Of a stretch of 64,000 nt of DNA, positions 1-8,364 are shown one piece after another. This DNA comes from Paraburkholderia sp. PREW-6R. Its GTDB lineage: Bacteria; Pseudomonadota; Gammaproteobacteria; Burkholderiales; Burkholderiaceae. Location: positions 992,001-1,056,000 of the forward strand of contig NZ_CP155075.1 of the NCBI RefSeq assembly GCF_039621805.1, read 5' to 3'. The position numbers and the translations under genes were made by a program. Under the pieces are notes generated by a model. The model had not been told where the DNA came from. It was given only the letters and a program-made list of their open reading frames with translations, and ran no database searches. Position 1 is the stretch's first letter. Every line of letters starts with the position of its first letter.

Positions 1-462
1 GTCAACGGCACCGCCGTGTTTCCAGGCGGCGTGGTGGATATGGTGCCTAGCGCCTTTCTGCATAATCTGAAGCACAACGGCGTCATGCACAACGTCAATA
101 TCTTTCTCGCAGGCACGACGGATAACGTTCCGCACGTGCCTGACGAGAGGAAGGCTACCGTTGTCGACATGGGGCACGGATGTTATGCCATCACGGTTCA
201 CCATGGCTTCATGGAGATTCCGAACGTGCCCGTCATTCTCGCACTCGCGCAACAACAGATGCCTGACTGGAAGTACGAACCGGCTGAGACATCTTTCTTT
301 CTCGCGCGTGACACGATCATGGCGAAAGGCGCGACCAACGCGATGTCGCTCTGGCGCGAGAAGCTGTTCGCCTTCCTCGCAAGAAATGCGGCGCAGGCGG
401 CCGAGTACTACAGCCTGCCGGCAAATCGGGTTGTGGAAATGGGCAGCCAGATCAACATCTGA
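1..462 (+). CDS. kup: Kup-type low-affinity potassium transporter, C-terminal part
   Basis: The reading frame is open from the first base of the window and ends at a TGA, so only about 153 C-terminal residues are present. The opening residues (GTAVFPGG) followed by the HNLKHNGVMHN stretch are the conserved start of the cytoplasmic tail of KUP/HAK/KT potassium carriers, and the end RVVEMGSQINI matches the usual C-terminus of the family (RVVELGTQVEI type). Kup imports K+ together with protons at the inner membrane. The membrane segments lie outside the window. The next gene on this strand begins about 540 bases later behind palindromes, so it is probably a separate transcription unit. The family call is sound; whether the upstream part is intact cannot be seen. 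Confidence 0.93.
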   Translation, partial: VNGTAVFPGGVVDMVPSAFLHNLKHNGVMHNVNIFLAGTTDNVPHVPDERKATVVDMGHGCYAITVHHGFMEIPNVPVILALAQQQMPDWKYEPAETSFFLARDTIMAKGATNAMSLWREKLFAFLARNAAQAAEYYSLPANRVVEMGSQINI

Positions 463-848
463 AGATCTGGATTGATCAGCGACACGGGCGAAAACGCACC
501 GGCGTGCGCGCTGTTCAGGGTGCTCGGCAAACAGACTGGCGAACTGGATGCGCCTGAGCGTGTCGCAATGGCAGGAACGCCGCTATCGATCTGATCACTT
601 CGTTCTCCAGTCGTCCTTATCGTTTCCCGAGGTAGAAGGCGTCACGCATCAGGCGCCTGCTCTTCGACAGCCGGAGCCCAATGCGCAAGGGCGTCGTGAA
701 CAGATTTGCAGGCGGAGCAAGCGCTGTACCCAACCAGGATTTTCCTAATGCCAGGGATACCCCTGCGTCTTCGACCTATCTGATCGCCGCAACCAGCGTA
801 GTCGCGAATTGCTCAGTTGAAGCAGCAAAGATCACGCTGCTGTTCGAT

Positions 849-869
849 TTCTTAAGGTTACCTTAAGAA
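849..869. promoter_or_regulatory. 21-bp perfect palindrome, candidate operator
   Basis: Ten-base arms TTCTTAAGGT and ACCTTAAGAA flank a single central T. No T-tract follows directly, and the element lies 133 bases upstream of the next start codon, so an operator is more likely than a terminator. The binding protein is unknown. Confidence 0.6.
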
Positions 870-889
870 TTATCTTCTTTATGAAGCAC

Positions 890-904
890 AACTCGTAACG
901 AGTT
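890..904. promoter_or_regulatory. 15-bp perfect palindrome, second candidate operator
   Basis: Seven-base arms AACTCGT and ACGAGTT flank a central A. Its centre is 38 bases from that of the palindrome at 849-869. The sequence differs from that one, so two different regulators, or one regulator and a promoter feature, are possible. Confidence 0.5.
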
Positions 905-1001
905 ATCCAATCGAAAGCGCGCATTCATCGCGACGACTCAATTGCACGGCACAGTGGCGCCGCATTACCAAATATTTCTTTCAACCGGAAAAGGACGAAA
1001 A

Positions 1002-2681
1002 ATGTTAATGATGCGGAGATGGAAGCGTAATCGGAGGGCCGTTGGCGTGGCCGTTGCATGGCTGGCGGGTGCATGCATCGTTGGAACGGCAGCGGCAGAT
1101 GAAAACGAACATGAGCACGAGCGTGAGCACGCATCAGTAAAACATGTGCTGCTGATCAGCTTCGACGGCTTACATCAACAGGATGTCGCGCGGTGCATCA
1201 GTTCCAATGCGTGTCCCAACCTTGCGTTGCTGGCAAAGGCCGGCACCACGTACACGAACGCGCACACGCCGGGCCTGTCGGATTCGTTTCCAGGTCTCGC
1301 AGCGCTCGTTACCGGTGGTTCGCCCAAATCCGCAGGCCTCTTTTACGACGTCTCCTATGATCGCACGCTCTACGCACCGTCCGACAGCAATTGCTCCGGC
1401 AAGCAGGGCTGGAACGTTGTGTTCGACGAAACAACGGGCATTGACGCCGAGAACGGCGGCGCCCTGACCCATCTGAACGGCGGCGGCGCATTCAACCCGC
1501 AGGCTATTCCGCACGCTTTGGTCAATGGCGCGTGCGTGCCTGTCTATCCGCACAATTATGTGAAGACCAACACGATCTTCGAAGTGGTCAAAAGCCATGT
1601 GAGAGGCGCTCGCACCGCGTGGGCGGACAAACATGCGTGGGGCTACGACTGGCTCAACGGGCCTTCGGGAACGGGGGTCGACGACCTGTCGCGCACCGAG
1701 ATCAATTCCATTGATCCTGCTACCAACACCAATTACACGGACATCTACACTCACACGGAACAGTTCGACAATTTCCATGTGCAGTCGCTCATCAACGAAA
1801 TCGACGGCAAGGACTCGACAGGCCAATCGAGCGCCAACGTGCCTACACTGTTTGGAACCAACTTCCAGACTTTGAGCGTCGCGCAGAAGGCGACTGTCGC
1901 AACCGGCGGCGGCTATCTGGATGCGAGCTTCACGCCCGGCCCGCAAGTCACCAATGCGATTGCCTATCTCGACGCCGCCTTGGGACGCATCGTGAGCGAG
2001 CTGAAAGAGCGCAACCTGTATTCATCAACGGCGATCATCGTCACCGCCAAGCACGGCCAGTCTCCGACCGATCATTCCAGGCTGATCAAGAACGGCGACA
2101 CGCTCTCGAAGCTGCTCGAAGCAAACAACTATCTGGATCCGAACGGCAACTTCGGGCAGAACAATACGAAGAGCGGCAACCTGAATGACGGGACGGGCCT
2201 CGTCGGTACGGGCTTCGTCCAGACCGACGACGTCGGGCTCATCTGGTTGCGCGATCAACGTCAACTTCCTGCCGTCGTGAAGACCCTGAAAGACAACCTG
2301 AGCTGCAACGCACCCGGCATCTGCGCAGATGGTCCGCTGGCGTACATTCTCTATGGCTCGCGGTTGACTGGCTGGTTCGGCGATCCCGCACGCGGTCGCA
2401 CACCCGACATCATCGTCCAGCCGAACCCGGGGGTCATCTATACCTCGAGCACGAGCAAGGACGAAGAGCACGGCGGCAACGCGCCCGACGACAGCCATCT
2501 CGGTCTCGTCGTCTATGTGCCTCACGCGCATCACGCGGGACGTACGAGCGACGAGCGTGTGCTAACCACGCAGGTTGCACCGACAATCCTGCGTTTGCTC
2601 GATCTGGAGCCTGAGCTGCTGCAATCGGTCGCGACAGAGGGTACGCGTGCGCTACCGGAATTCGACCGCGAACGCTTCTAA
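1002..2681 (+). CDS. Secreted alkaline-phosphatase-superfamily phosphodiesterase / nucleotide pyrophosphatase
   Basis: This is an exported phosphoesterase of the type I phosphodiesterase/nucleotide pyrophosphatase family, of about 559 residues. The ATG at 1002 is chosen because AAAGGACG lies just upstream; an earlier in-frame ATG at 942 lacks a ribosome site and would bury the signal peptide. Residues 1-32 are a basic start plus a hydrophobic run ending in AAA, a typical signal peptide, followed by an unusual HEHEREH stretch. Metal-site motifs seen are LLISFDGL (Asp), SDSFPGLAALVTGG (nucleophile region, Ser where many relatives have Thr), TAKHGQSP (Lys where most have Asp before His-Gly) and a late DEEHGG/DDSHLG region. 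The substrate is unknown: nucleotides, phospholipid headgroups or other phosphodiesters are possible. It stands alone behind its own candidate operators. Confidence 0.85.
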   Translation: MLMMRRWKRNRRAVGVAVAWLAGACIVGTAAADENEHEHEREHASVKHVLLISFDGLHQQDVARCISSNACPNLALLAKAGTTYTNAHTPGLSDSFPGLAALVTGGSPKSAGLFYDVSYDRTLYAPSDSNCSGKQGWNVVFDETTGIDAENGGALTHLNGGGAFNPQAIPHALVNGACVPVYPHNYVKTNTIFEVVKSHVRGARTAWADKHAWGYDWLNGPSGTGVDDLSRTEINSIDPATNTNYTDIYTHTEQFDNFHVQSLINEIDGKDSTGQSSANVPTLFGTNFQTLSVAQKATVATGGGYLDASFTPGPQVTNAIAYLDAALGRIVSELKERNLYSSTAIIVTAKHGQSPTDHSRLIKNGDTLSKLLEANNYLDPNGNFGQNNTKSGNLNDGTGLVGTGFVQTDDVGLIWLRDQRQLPAVVKTLKDNLSCNAPGICADGPLAYILYGSRLTGWFGDPARGRTPDIIVQPNPGVIYTSSTSKDEEHGGNAPDDSHLGLVVYVPHAHHAGRTSDERVLTTQVAPTILRLLDLEPELLQSVATEGTRALPEFDRERF

Positions 2682-3614
2682 ACAACAGGTGCGCCGCAGC
2701 ACAGACGCGGGGCGAATGCTCGCCCGAGCCTGACGCTGCGGCCCTACAGGACGACCTGCTCCACGCGGTCGGCGCCAATCTATAACATTCATATCGACCG
2801 GCCCTGTCCGGCGATCTCATGCGCTCACCTGCGACCTCCATCGAGCTTCATCGATCGCATGGCGACAACTCTTCAGCGGCAAGACGCACCAGGCAGCAGC
2901 AACAGATACGATGTGTGCCCCTCCCCGGCCGCGACCGTGTCGGTTTCGCCGGACAGAGCAGCGTCGCGATCCGGATGGGCTGCGAAGAAAAACCCGGCGC
3001 AGCGTGGATCAGGAAAGGCGTACTCGCTAGCCTGAACGATGTTCGCACCTGGGTGCTATCCACAGTCCTTCCCCTCAATCGTTAGCGCCAGTCGGTATCC
3101 TCCCGGAATCACGGTGCCTGTCGGCTCAGTCCATTCCACGTCGACTACGGCGCGATGCGATATGGCATTGAAGCGCGACGATCCATACCTTATAGTCCAT
3201 CCCTAAGCGTCGGCGGGGTTTTCACGCTGGCCGCCGGTACGCCGGTTCTGCTGCTGAACACGCTACCCACCATCGTTCTCGTGCGGGACGAACCGGCCCG
3301 GTCAACGTTGCGTAGGTGCATCGACCGCATGAGACAGGGCTTGCGCGAGCCGCCGCCACCTGGCGCCGACAGCGAAATGAACCCGATAAACGCTAGCAGG
3401 GCAACGCGCCATGTCGCGCACCGCGTTCGCGCTTCGGTTGAGGGAACTCGTCGCCCTCCCGCGATGGATTATCTGCCGCGCTGGCGTATGGTGCTCGCCG
3501 CCGACAGGCTGACGCATTCCCGCGACCCGGTTGCCGCGAATGGCCGCGCGCCCGCGTACGGGTTCGAGCAATCCTTCAGCACGTCGCAAGCGCACCCATC
3601 CACGTACGAGCACA
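2682..3614. other. Long spacer without a supported gene
   Basis: About 930 bases separate the phosphodiesterase from the LysR gene. Open frames of 60-170 codons occur on both strands but have skewed, arginine-rich composition typical of shadow frames in GC-rich DNA, and I recognise no domain. I see no tRNA or strong terminator. It may hold decayed sequence. Confidence 0.5.
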
Positions 3615-4538
3615 ATGAACTTCGATCTGTCCGACCTGCGAGCGTTCGTCGCGTCTGCTGATTTCGGCAGTTTTCGCGCCGCCGCCGACTCGCTCAACAT
3701 TTCGCCGTCCGCACTATCGCGGCGCGTGGAAAAGCTCGAATCTGCGCTTAACATACGGCTCTTTGAGCGCACGACGCGCAAAATGGAACTGACGGTCGCG
3801 GGCCGTTCTTTCCTCGAAAAGGCGCGCAACGTACTTACCGAACTCGAAAGCTCGCTGTTCGGCATGGAGGATCTGGGACGGCGCTTGACGGGGCTCGTCA
3901 CGATTGCGTGCGTCCCGTCGGCCGTCAGCTTTTTCCTGCCCGGCGCCGTGAAGGCTTATCACCAGAAATATCCCGGCATCCGCGTGCGGCTGATCGACGA
4001 AACAACGTCCGTCGTCTTTCTCGCGGTGGCGCGCGGCGACGCCGACTTCGGTCTCACCTATATCGGCACGCAGGAACCCGACATCGAATTCACGCCCGTT
4101 CTGCAGGACCCGTTCGTGCTCGCTTGCCAGCGCGATCATCCGCTGGCGGCCAAACGTTCGGTGAGCTGGACGGATCTCGCGAAGTACCCGGACTATCTGC
4201 TGCTCGCGCAGGGCAGCGGTAACCGCACGCTGATCGACAACGCGCTCGCGCAAACGGTCCAACAGCCGCACTGGTTCTGCGAAGTACAGCATGTGCCCGC
4301 GCTCGTCAGCATGATCGAAGCCGGCCTCGGGATCGGAGTCGTACCGGAGCTCGCGCTGCCGCGTGATCGTCGTCGGTCGGTCGTCGGCATTCCGGTCACA
4401 GGGCCCAGCGTCGTGCGGACACTTGGCGTGATCCGCCGCAAGAACCGTCCGCTGACGGCCGCCGCGCAACATTTCTTCGATCTGCTCGTGCACCCGCGCA
4501 CGGGCGCCGGACGGCGCGCTAAACGGCGCACGTCATAA
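3615..4538 (+). CDS. LysR-family transcriptional regulator
   Basis: A LysR-type regulator of 307 residues. The ATG at 3615 gives the usual N-terminus MNFDLSDLRAFV; the frame is open upstream to 3531, but that extension is arginine- and proline-rich and not family-like. The winged helix-turn-helix covers about residues 4-62 (ADSLNISPSALSRRVEKLE, then LFERTTR), followed by a LysR substrate-binding domain from about residue 90 to 295. It lies on the same strand and 201 bases upstream of an Ldh2-type dehydrogenase and an MFS carrier, so it probably controls that catabolic set in response to a small organic acid. The effector is inferred from context only. Confidence 0.92.
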   Translation: MNFDLSDLRAFVASADFGSFRAAADSLNISPSALSRRVEKLESALNIRLFERTTRKMELTVAGRSFLEKARNVLTELESSLFGMEDLGRRLTGLVTIACVPSAVSFFLPGAVKAYHQKYPGIRVRLIDETTSVVFLAVARGDADFGLTYIGTQEPDIEFTPVLQDPFVLACQRDHPLAAKRSVSWTDLAKYPDYLLLAQGSGNRTLIDNALAQTVQQPHWFCEVQHVPALVSMIEAGLGIGVVPELALPRDRRRSVVGIPVTGPSVVRTLGVIRRKNRPLTAAAQHFFDLLVHPRTGAGRRAKRRTS

Positions 4539-4739
4539 GCCTGCCATTCCTGGTGTTCAGGCGCCGGAAGTGCTGCGTGATTCGTGCGTCGCACGCAGCA
4601 ATTCAACTAAAAAATGCGTTTGCCGACGGAGTCGTTTCGGTCGGATCATGTGTGAAACGCTAGCGCTGCCCCGCACCGTCGTCCGGCAGCCGCTTGAATC
4701 AATCGCATGGTTTGCACATTCGAAAGGAGACGCCCGTTC

Positions 4740-5789
4740 ATGACCCCGTCAACCACCACCGAAGGCATCGTCAGCAAGGCCCGACTGACAGAGCTGACTA
4801 TCGACGCGCTGTGCGCACTCGGCCTGAATCGCACCGATGCCGCCGACACCGCCACCATCCTCGTGCTCGCCGACCTGTTCGGTTTGCGCACACACGGCAC
4901 GAGCCGCATCGAATCGTATGGTTCACGCCTGCGCATCGGCGGCATCCATCCCGCACCGACGATCGCATCGGAACAGGTCGGCCCGGCGCTCTACAAGCTC
5001 GACGGCGACAACGGCGTCGGACCCCTGGTCGGTTATCGCGCACTCGAACTCGCGATGAAGGCCGCGCGCGAACAGGGCATTGCATGTGTCTTCGCGCGCG
5101 GCAGCAATCACTTCGGCCCGGTTTCTCCTTACTCGTATCTCGCTGCCCAGCAGGGCTTCGCCAGCATCATCGGCAGCAACGCAACGACGACAATCGCACC
5201 GTGGGGCGGCACCGACGCGCGGCTCGGCAACAGCCCGGTGGGCTTTGGCGTGCCGAATCCCGAAGGCCGTCCGTTCATTCTCGACATGGCGATCAGCGTC
5301 GCCGCGCGCGCGAAGATTCGAAACGCGCTCAAGCGCGGCGAATCAATTCCCGGCGACTGGGCCACCGACGCGCAAGGCAAGCCGACGACGGACCCGAAAG
5401 CGGCGCTCGACGGCTTTCTGCTACCGATCGGCGGCCACAAGGGCTACGGCCTCGCGCTGGTCGTTGATCTGCTGGCTGGCCTGATGTCCGGCGCGGCTTA
5501 CCTGACGCACGTGAAGTCGTGGGAAGACGACCCGGATCAACCGCAGAATCTCGGCCACTTCTTCATTCTCATCGACACGTCGAGGCTCGGCAGCGGGCCG
5601 TGGCTCGCCGCCCGGATGAAGGACTACGCGGCGATCCTGCATGGTTCTGCGCCCGCCAATCCGGACGCACCTGTGATTGTCCCCGGTGAGATCGAACTCG
5701 ATCGCCTCGACAGGCAGATGGCGGACGGTATCCATATCGGCGCTGCGCAGTTGGCGATGCTGGAAGCTGCTGCGGCGATGAAGCGCTGA
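4740..5789 (+). CDS. Ldh2-family NAD(P)-dependent 2-hydroxyacid / malate dehydrogenase
   Basis: An oxidoreductase of the malate/L-lactate dehydrogenase (Ldh2, YlbC/YiaK) fold, 349 residues, which interconverts 2-hydroxy and 2-oxo acids with NAD(P). The ATG at 4740 has GAAAGGAG nine bases upstream; the ATG at 4707 has none. Family marks are FGLRTHGTSRI near residue 43, the catalytic-His segment ARGSNHFGPVSPY, the nucleotide-binding stretch TTIAPWGGTDARLGNSP and GGHKGYGLALVVDLLAGLMSG near the end. The family also includes ureidoglycolate, 2,3-diketogulonate and piperideine-carboxylate enzymes, so the substrate cannot be fixed from sequence. The next gene is an anion-type MFS carrier 127 bases on, which suggests uptake and oxidation of a hydroxy acid. 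Confidence 0.9.
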   Translation: MTPSTTTEGIVSKARLTELTIDALCALGLNRTDAADTATILVLADLFGLRTHGTSRIESYGSRLRIGGIHPAPTIASEQVGPALYKLDGDNGVGPLVGYRALELAMKAAREQGIACVFARGSNHFGPVSPYSYLAAQQGFASIIGSNATTTIAPWGGTDARLGNSPVGFGVPNPEGRPFILDMAISVAARAKIRNALKRGESIPGDWATDAQGKPTTDPKAALDGFLLPIGGHKGYGLALVVDLLAGLMSGAAYLTHVKSWEDDPDQPQNLGHFFILIDTSRLGSGPWLAARMKDYAAILHGSAPANPDAPVIVPGEIELDRLDRQMADGIHIGAAQLAMLEAAAAMKR

Positions 5790-5916
5790 ACACCGGCGCG
5801 TTGATGGATCGCCGCTGCCGGCACGCAGCGCAGGTGTGGAGACAGGCGACCGACGCGGTGCGCGGTTCACGCGCACATCGGACGTCGAGCACATAACAAG
5901 AGACAAGGAGTGACAG

Positions 5917-7197
5917 GTGACACACATTCGATGGCGCATCGTCCTGCTGCTGTTTATCGCAGGCTTCATCAACTACCTTGATCGCTCGGCGCTGTCCGTC
6001 GCCGCGCCCGCGGTCGCGCAGGAACTGCATCTGGCGCCAGCCCGCATGGGGCTGGTGTTCTCGACGTTCTTCCTCGGGTATGCGGCCTTCAACTTCATCG
6101 GCGGCTGGGCGGCCGATCGCTGGGGCGGCAAGCGCGTCTTCTCCGGCGCGATCCTGATGTGGTCGTTGCTGTGCGGCGCGACCGGTTTCGCCACCGGCTT
6201 CGGGTCGCTGCTGGCCATCCGTACCCTCTTCGGGATGGCCGAGGGCCCGCTTGCGGCGACGATCAACAAGCTCGTGAACAACTGGTTTCCGCACAGGGAA
6301 TCTGCGACCGCATTCGGTTTTGCCAATTGCGGTCTGCCGCTGGGCGGCGCGGTGGCCGGTCCGGTGGTTGCACTGCTGACGCAAGCGTATGGTTGGCGCA
6401 TCGCGTTTGCGGGCGTCGCATGTTTTGGGCTGATCTGGCTGGCGTTCTGGCAAGTCATGGCGACGGACAAGCCCTATCAGCATCCGCGCGTGTCGGGCGA
6501 CGAGCGCCTGCTGATCGAGTCCGACCGCAGCGTCAGCGAGAATCCGGCGGACGTGCAGCGCCTCGCCTTTTACCTCAAGCAGCCCGCCATCATCGCGGCC
6601 ATGATTTCTTACTTTGGGTACAGCTACATCCTGTTCTTTTTCCTGACCTGGTTCCCGAGCTTCCTGACGATGGACCGTCATCTGAGCCTGAAGAGCATGA
6701 GCCTCGCGACGGTGCTGCCGTGGCTGCTGGGCTTCATCGGTTATGGCCTGAGCGGCGTGCTGTCTGACCTGGTCTTTCGCCGGACCGGCAACGCGTTTCT
6801 CGCGCGCAAGTGGGTGCTGATCGTCTGCCTCGGCCTCGCCGGCGTCTGCGTCGCACTCGCCGGTACCGTGACGACCACCGCCAACGCGCTGCTGCTGATG
6901 GCCATTGCGGTGTTTGCGCTGTATTTGAGCGGTAGCACGTACTGGGCACTGATTCAGGACACGGTGCCCAACGCGAAGCTTGGCAGCGTTGGCGGATGCG
7001 TGCATTCGATCGCCAACTGCGCAGGCATTATCGGCCCTGCCGTAACGGGGTTTCTGGTCCAGCAGAGTCACACGTTTTTCAGCGCATTCGTCCTCGCGGG
7101 CGGTATCGCGCTCGCCAGCGTAATTGCCGTGGCCATCCTGCTGCGACCTCGGGCGGCGGCGCGGCACAAATCGAACGAAGCGAGCATCGCCGGCTGA
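5917..7197 (+). CDS. MFS transporter, anion:cation symporter (ACS) type
   Basis: An inner-membrane major facilitator carrier of 426 residues with about 12 hydrophobic spans. It begins at a GTG preceded by AAGGAG (5905-5910) six bases upstream. The N-terminus FINYLDRSALSVAAPAVAQ and the loop motif GGWAADRWGGKRVF are typical of the ACS family that imports hexuronates, glucarate, tartrate and related organic anions by proton symport. A central charged loop follows span 6. It sits after the Ldh2 dehydrogenase on the same strand and probably brings in that enzyme's substrate. The exact solute is not readable. Confidence 0.92.
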   Translation: MTHIRWRIVLLLFIAGFINYLDRSALSVAAPAVAQELHLAPARMGLVFSTFFLGYAAFNFIGGWAADRWGGKRVFSGAILMWSLLCGATGFATGFGSLLAIRTLFGMAEGPLAATINKLVNNWFPHRESATAFGFANCGLPLGGAVAGPVVALLTQAYGWRIAFAGVACFGLIWLAFWQVMATDKPYQHPRVSGDERLLIESDRSVSENPADVQRLAFYLKQPAIIAAMISYFGYSYILFFFLTWFPSFLTMDRHLSLKSMSLATVLPWLLGFIGYGLSGVLSDLVFRRTGNAFLARKWVLIVCLGLAGVCVALAGTVTTTANALLLMAIAVFALYLSGSTYWALIQDTVPNAKLGSVGGCVHSIANCAGIIGPAVTGFLVQQSHTFFSAFVLAGGIALASVIAVAILLRPRAAARHKSNEASIAG

Positions 7198-7299
7198 ACG
7201 CCCATGCGTGATTCCGGTAAAAACCCTGCTGCAGCCAGCCGGTTATGACGACGGCTGTTCCCATTCACCCAAGCCGAATCCCAAGCACCTCACACCATC

Positions 7300-8046
7300 A
7301 TGACATTCGATCCATCCATCATCCGCGCCTTTACGCCAGCGGGCACGCTGCGCGCCTCCATCAACCTCGGCAATCCGATTCTCGCGAACAGGGACGCGTC
7401 GGGCGCGCCGTCCGGCGTCTCGGTCGATCTTGCGCGCGCGTTCGCTGAGCAGCTCGGCGTCGAACTGGAACTGGTCGAGTTTGACGCGGCCGGCAAATCG
7501 GTTCAAGCCGTGAGCGAGGAGCGCGCGGACTTCGGCTTCTTTGCGATCGATCCGCTACGCGGCAAAACCATCGCTTTTACCGAACCCTATGTGCTGATCG
7601 AAGGCTATTACATGGTGCGCGACGCGTCGCCGATCCGCTGCAATGCCGACGTGGACCAGCCACAACATCGCGTCACCGTCGGCAAGGGCAGCGCATACGA
7701 TCTGTACCTGACGCGCGAACTGAAGCATGCGCAGATCGTGCGCGCGCCCACCTCACCGACCGTGGTTCAAACGTTTCTCGAACAGAACCTGGAAGTCGCG
7801 GCGGGCGTCAAACAGCAACTCGAAGCCGACGCGGATCAGGCGCCCGGCCTGCGCCTGCTCGACGAGCGCTTCATGGTGATCCGGCAGGCGATGGGCGTGC
7901 CGATAAGCCGCGGCACAGCAGCAGCCAACGCGTTGAACAGGTTCGTCGAAGAGATGAAGGCATCCGGGTTCGTCGCCGAGGCGCTCACGCGACACGGCGT
8001 AGTCGGCGCATCGATTGCGCCACGAGGGGGACCCGAGCTGGCATGA
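7300..8046 (+). CDS. Solute-binding-protein-like (family 3 type) protein lacking a signal peptide
   Basis: A 248-residue protein with the fold of amino-acid-type extracellular solute-binding proteins (GFSVDLARAFAEQLGVELELVEF-like region near residues 40-62, RADFGFFAIDPLRGKTIAFTEPYV near 80-100). It begins MTFDPSIIRAFTPAG with no hydrophobic signal sequence, and no permease or ATPase gene for an amino-acid ABC system is nearby. It may be a cytoplasmic binding or sensing protein, a cyclohexadienyl-dehydratase-like enzyme, or a gene that lost its leader. The start follows the MFS gene by about 100 bases without a strong ribosome site. Confidence 0.8.
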   Translation: MTFDPSIIRAFTPAGTLRASINLGNPILANRDASGAPSGVSVDLARAFAEQLGVELELVEFDAAGKSVQAVSEERADFGFFAIDPLRGKTIAFTEPYVLIEGYYMVRDASPIRCNADVDQPQHRVTVGKGSAYDLYLTRELKHAQIVRAPTSPTVVQTFLEQNLEVAAGVKQQLEADADQAPGLRLLDERFMVIRQAMGVPISRGTAAANALNRFVEEMKASGFVAEALTRHGVVGASIAPRGGPELA

Positions 8047-8271
8047 GCCCGTAGCCTACTTTTGTCGTCGAGGCAGGCACGTGGTGCGGGTTTCGATGCT
8101 GCCGCGAATGGCGTGCTCCCGGGCATTTTCGCGACATCTGGGCCCTTTTGGACGAGTCATAGGCCACCCCTATGACGGGCACAAGCAATCGATATTTCCC
8201 GCCCTGCCCGGCAATCCTATACAGTCGGTTCATTCCGATCATCATGCGCCGAAACCCGGCCGGAGACTGAC

Positions 8272-8364
8272 ATGACAGTGCAGGACGCCCCCGTGCAGAC
8301 AGCAAACCAGGTCGCAAGCGATGTGATCGCGCCGGCGCCCGCCACGGCCGGACTACCATCATGA
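8272..8364 (+). CDS. 30-codon ORF translationally coupled to the acyl-CoA dehydrogenase gene
   Basis: An ATG at 8272 with CGGAG eight bases upstream opens a 30-residue frame (MTVQDAPVQTANQ start, ending ATAGLPS) whose TGA overlaps the ATG of the acyl-CoA dehydrogenase in an ATGA. The downstream start has little ribosome site of its own, so this ORF may act as a coupling leader. It could instead be the stub of a deleted gene. The peptide is Ala/Pro-rich and not recognised. Confidence 0.45.
   Translation: MTVQDAPVQTANQVASDVIAPAPATAGLPS

Larger units (their letters stand above)
463..1001. other. Intergenic region with two perfect palindromes
   Basis: No convincing gene is present; the open frames here are short and have no recognisable product. 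The last 150 bases before the phosphodiesterase gene are AT-richer and hold two perfect inverted repeats (849-869 and 890-904), listed separately. This is the likely promoter region of the downstream gene. Confidence 0.6.

Noticed and set aside
3155..3661. 168-codon plus-strand frame before the LysR gene
   Set aside because: It overlaps the LysR start in another frame, has no ribosome site and matches no family I know.
5569..7167. 532-codon minus-strand frame
   Set aside because: It lies antisense to the dehydrogenase and the MFS carrier, has Arg/His/Gln-rich composition and no domain, so it is a shadow frame.
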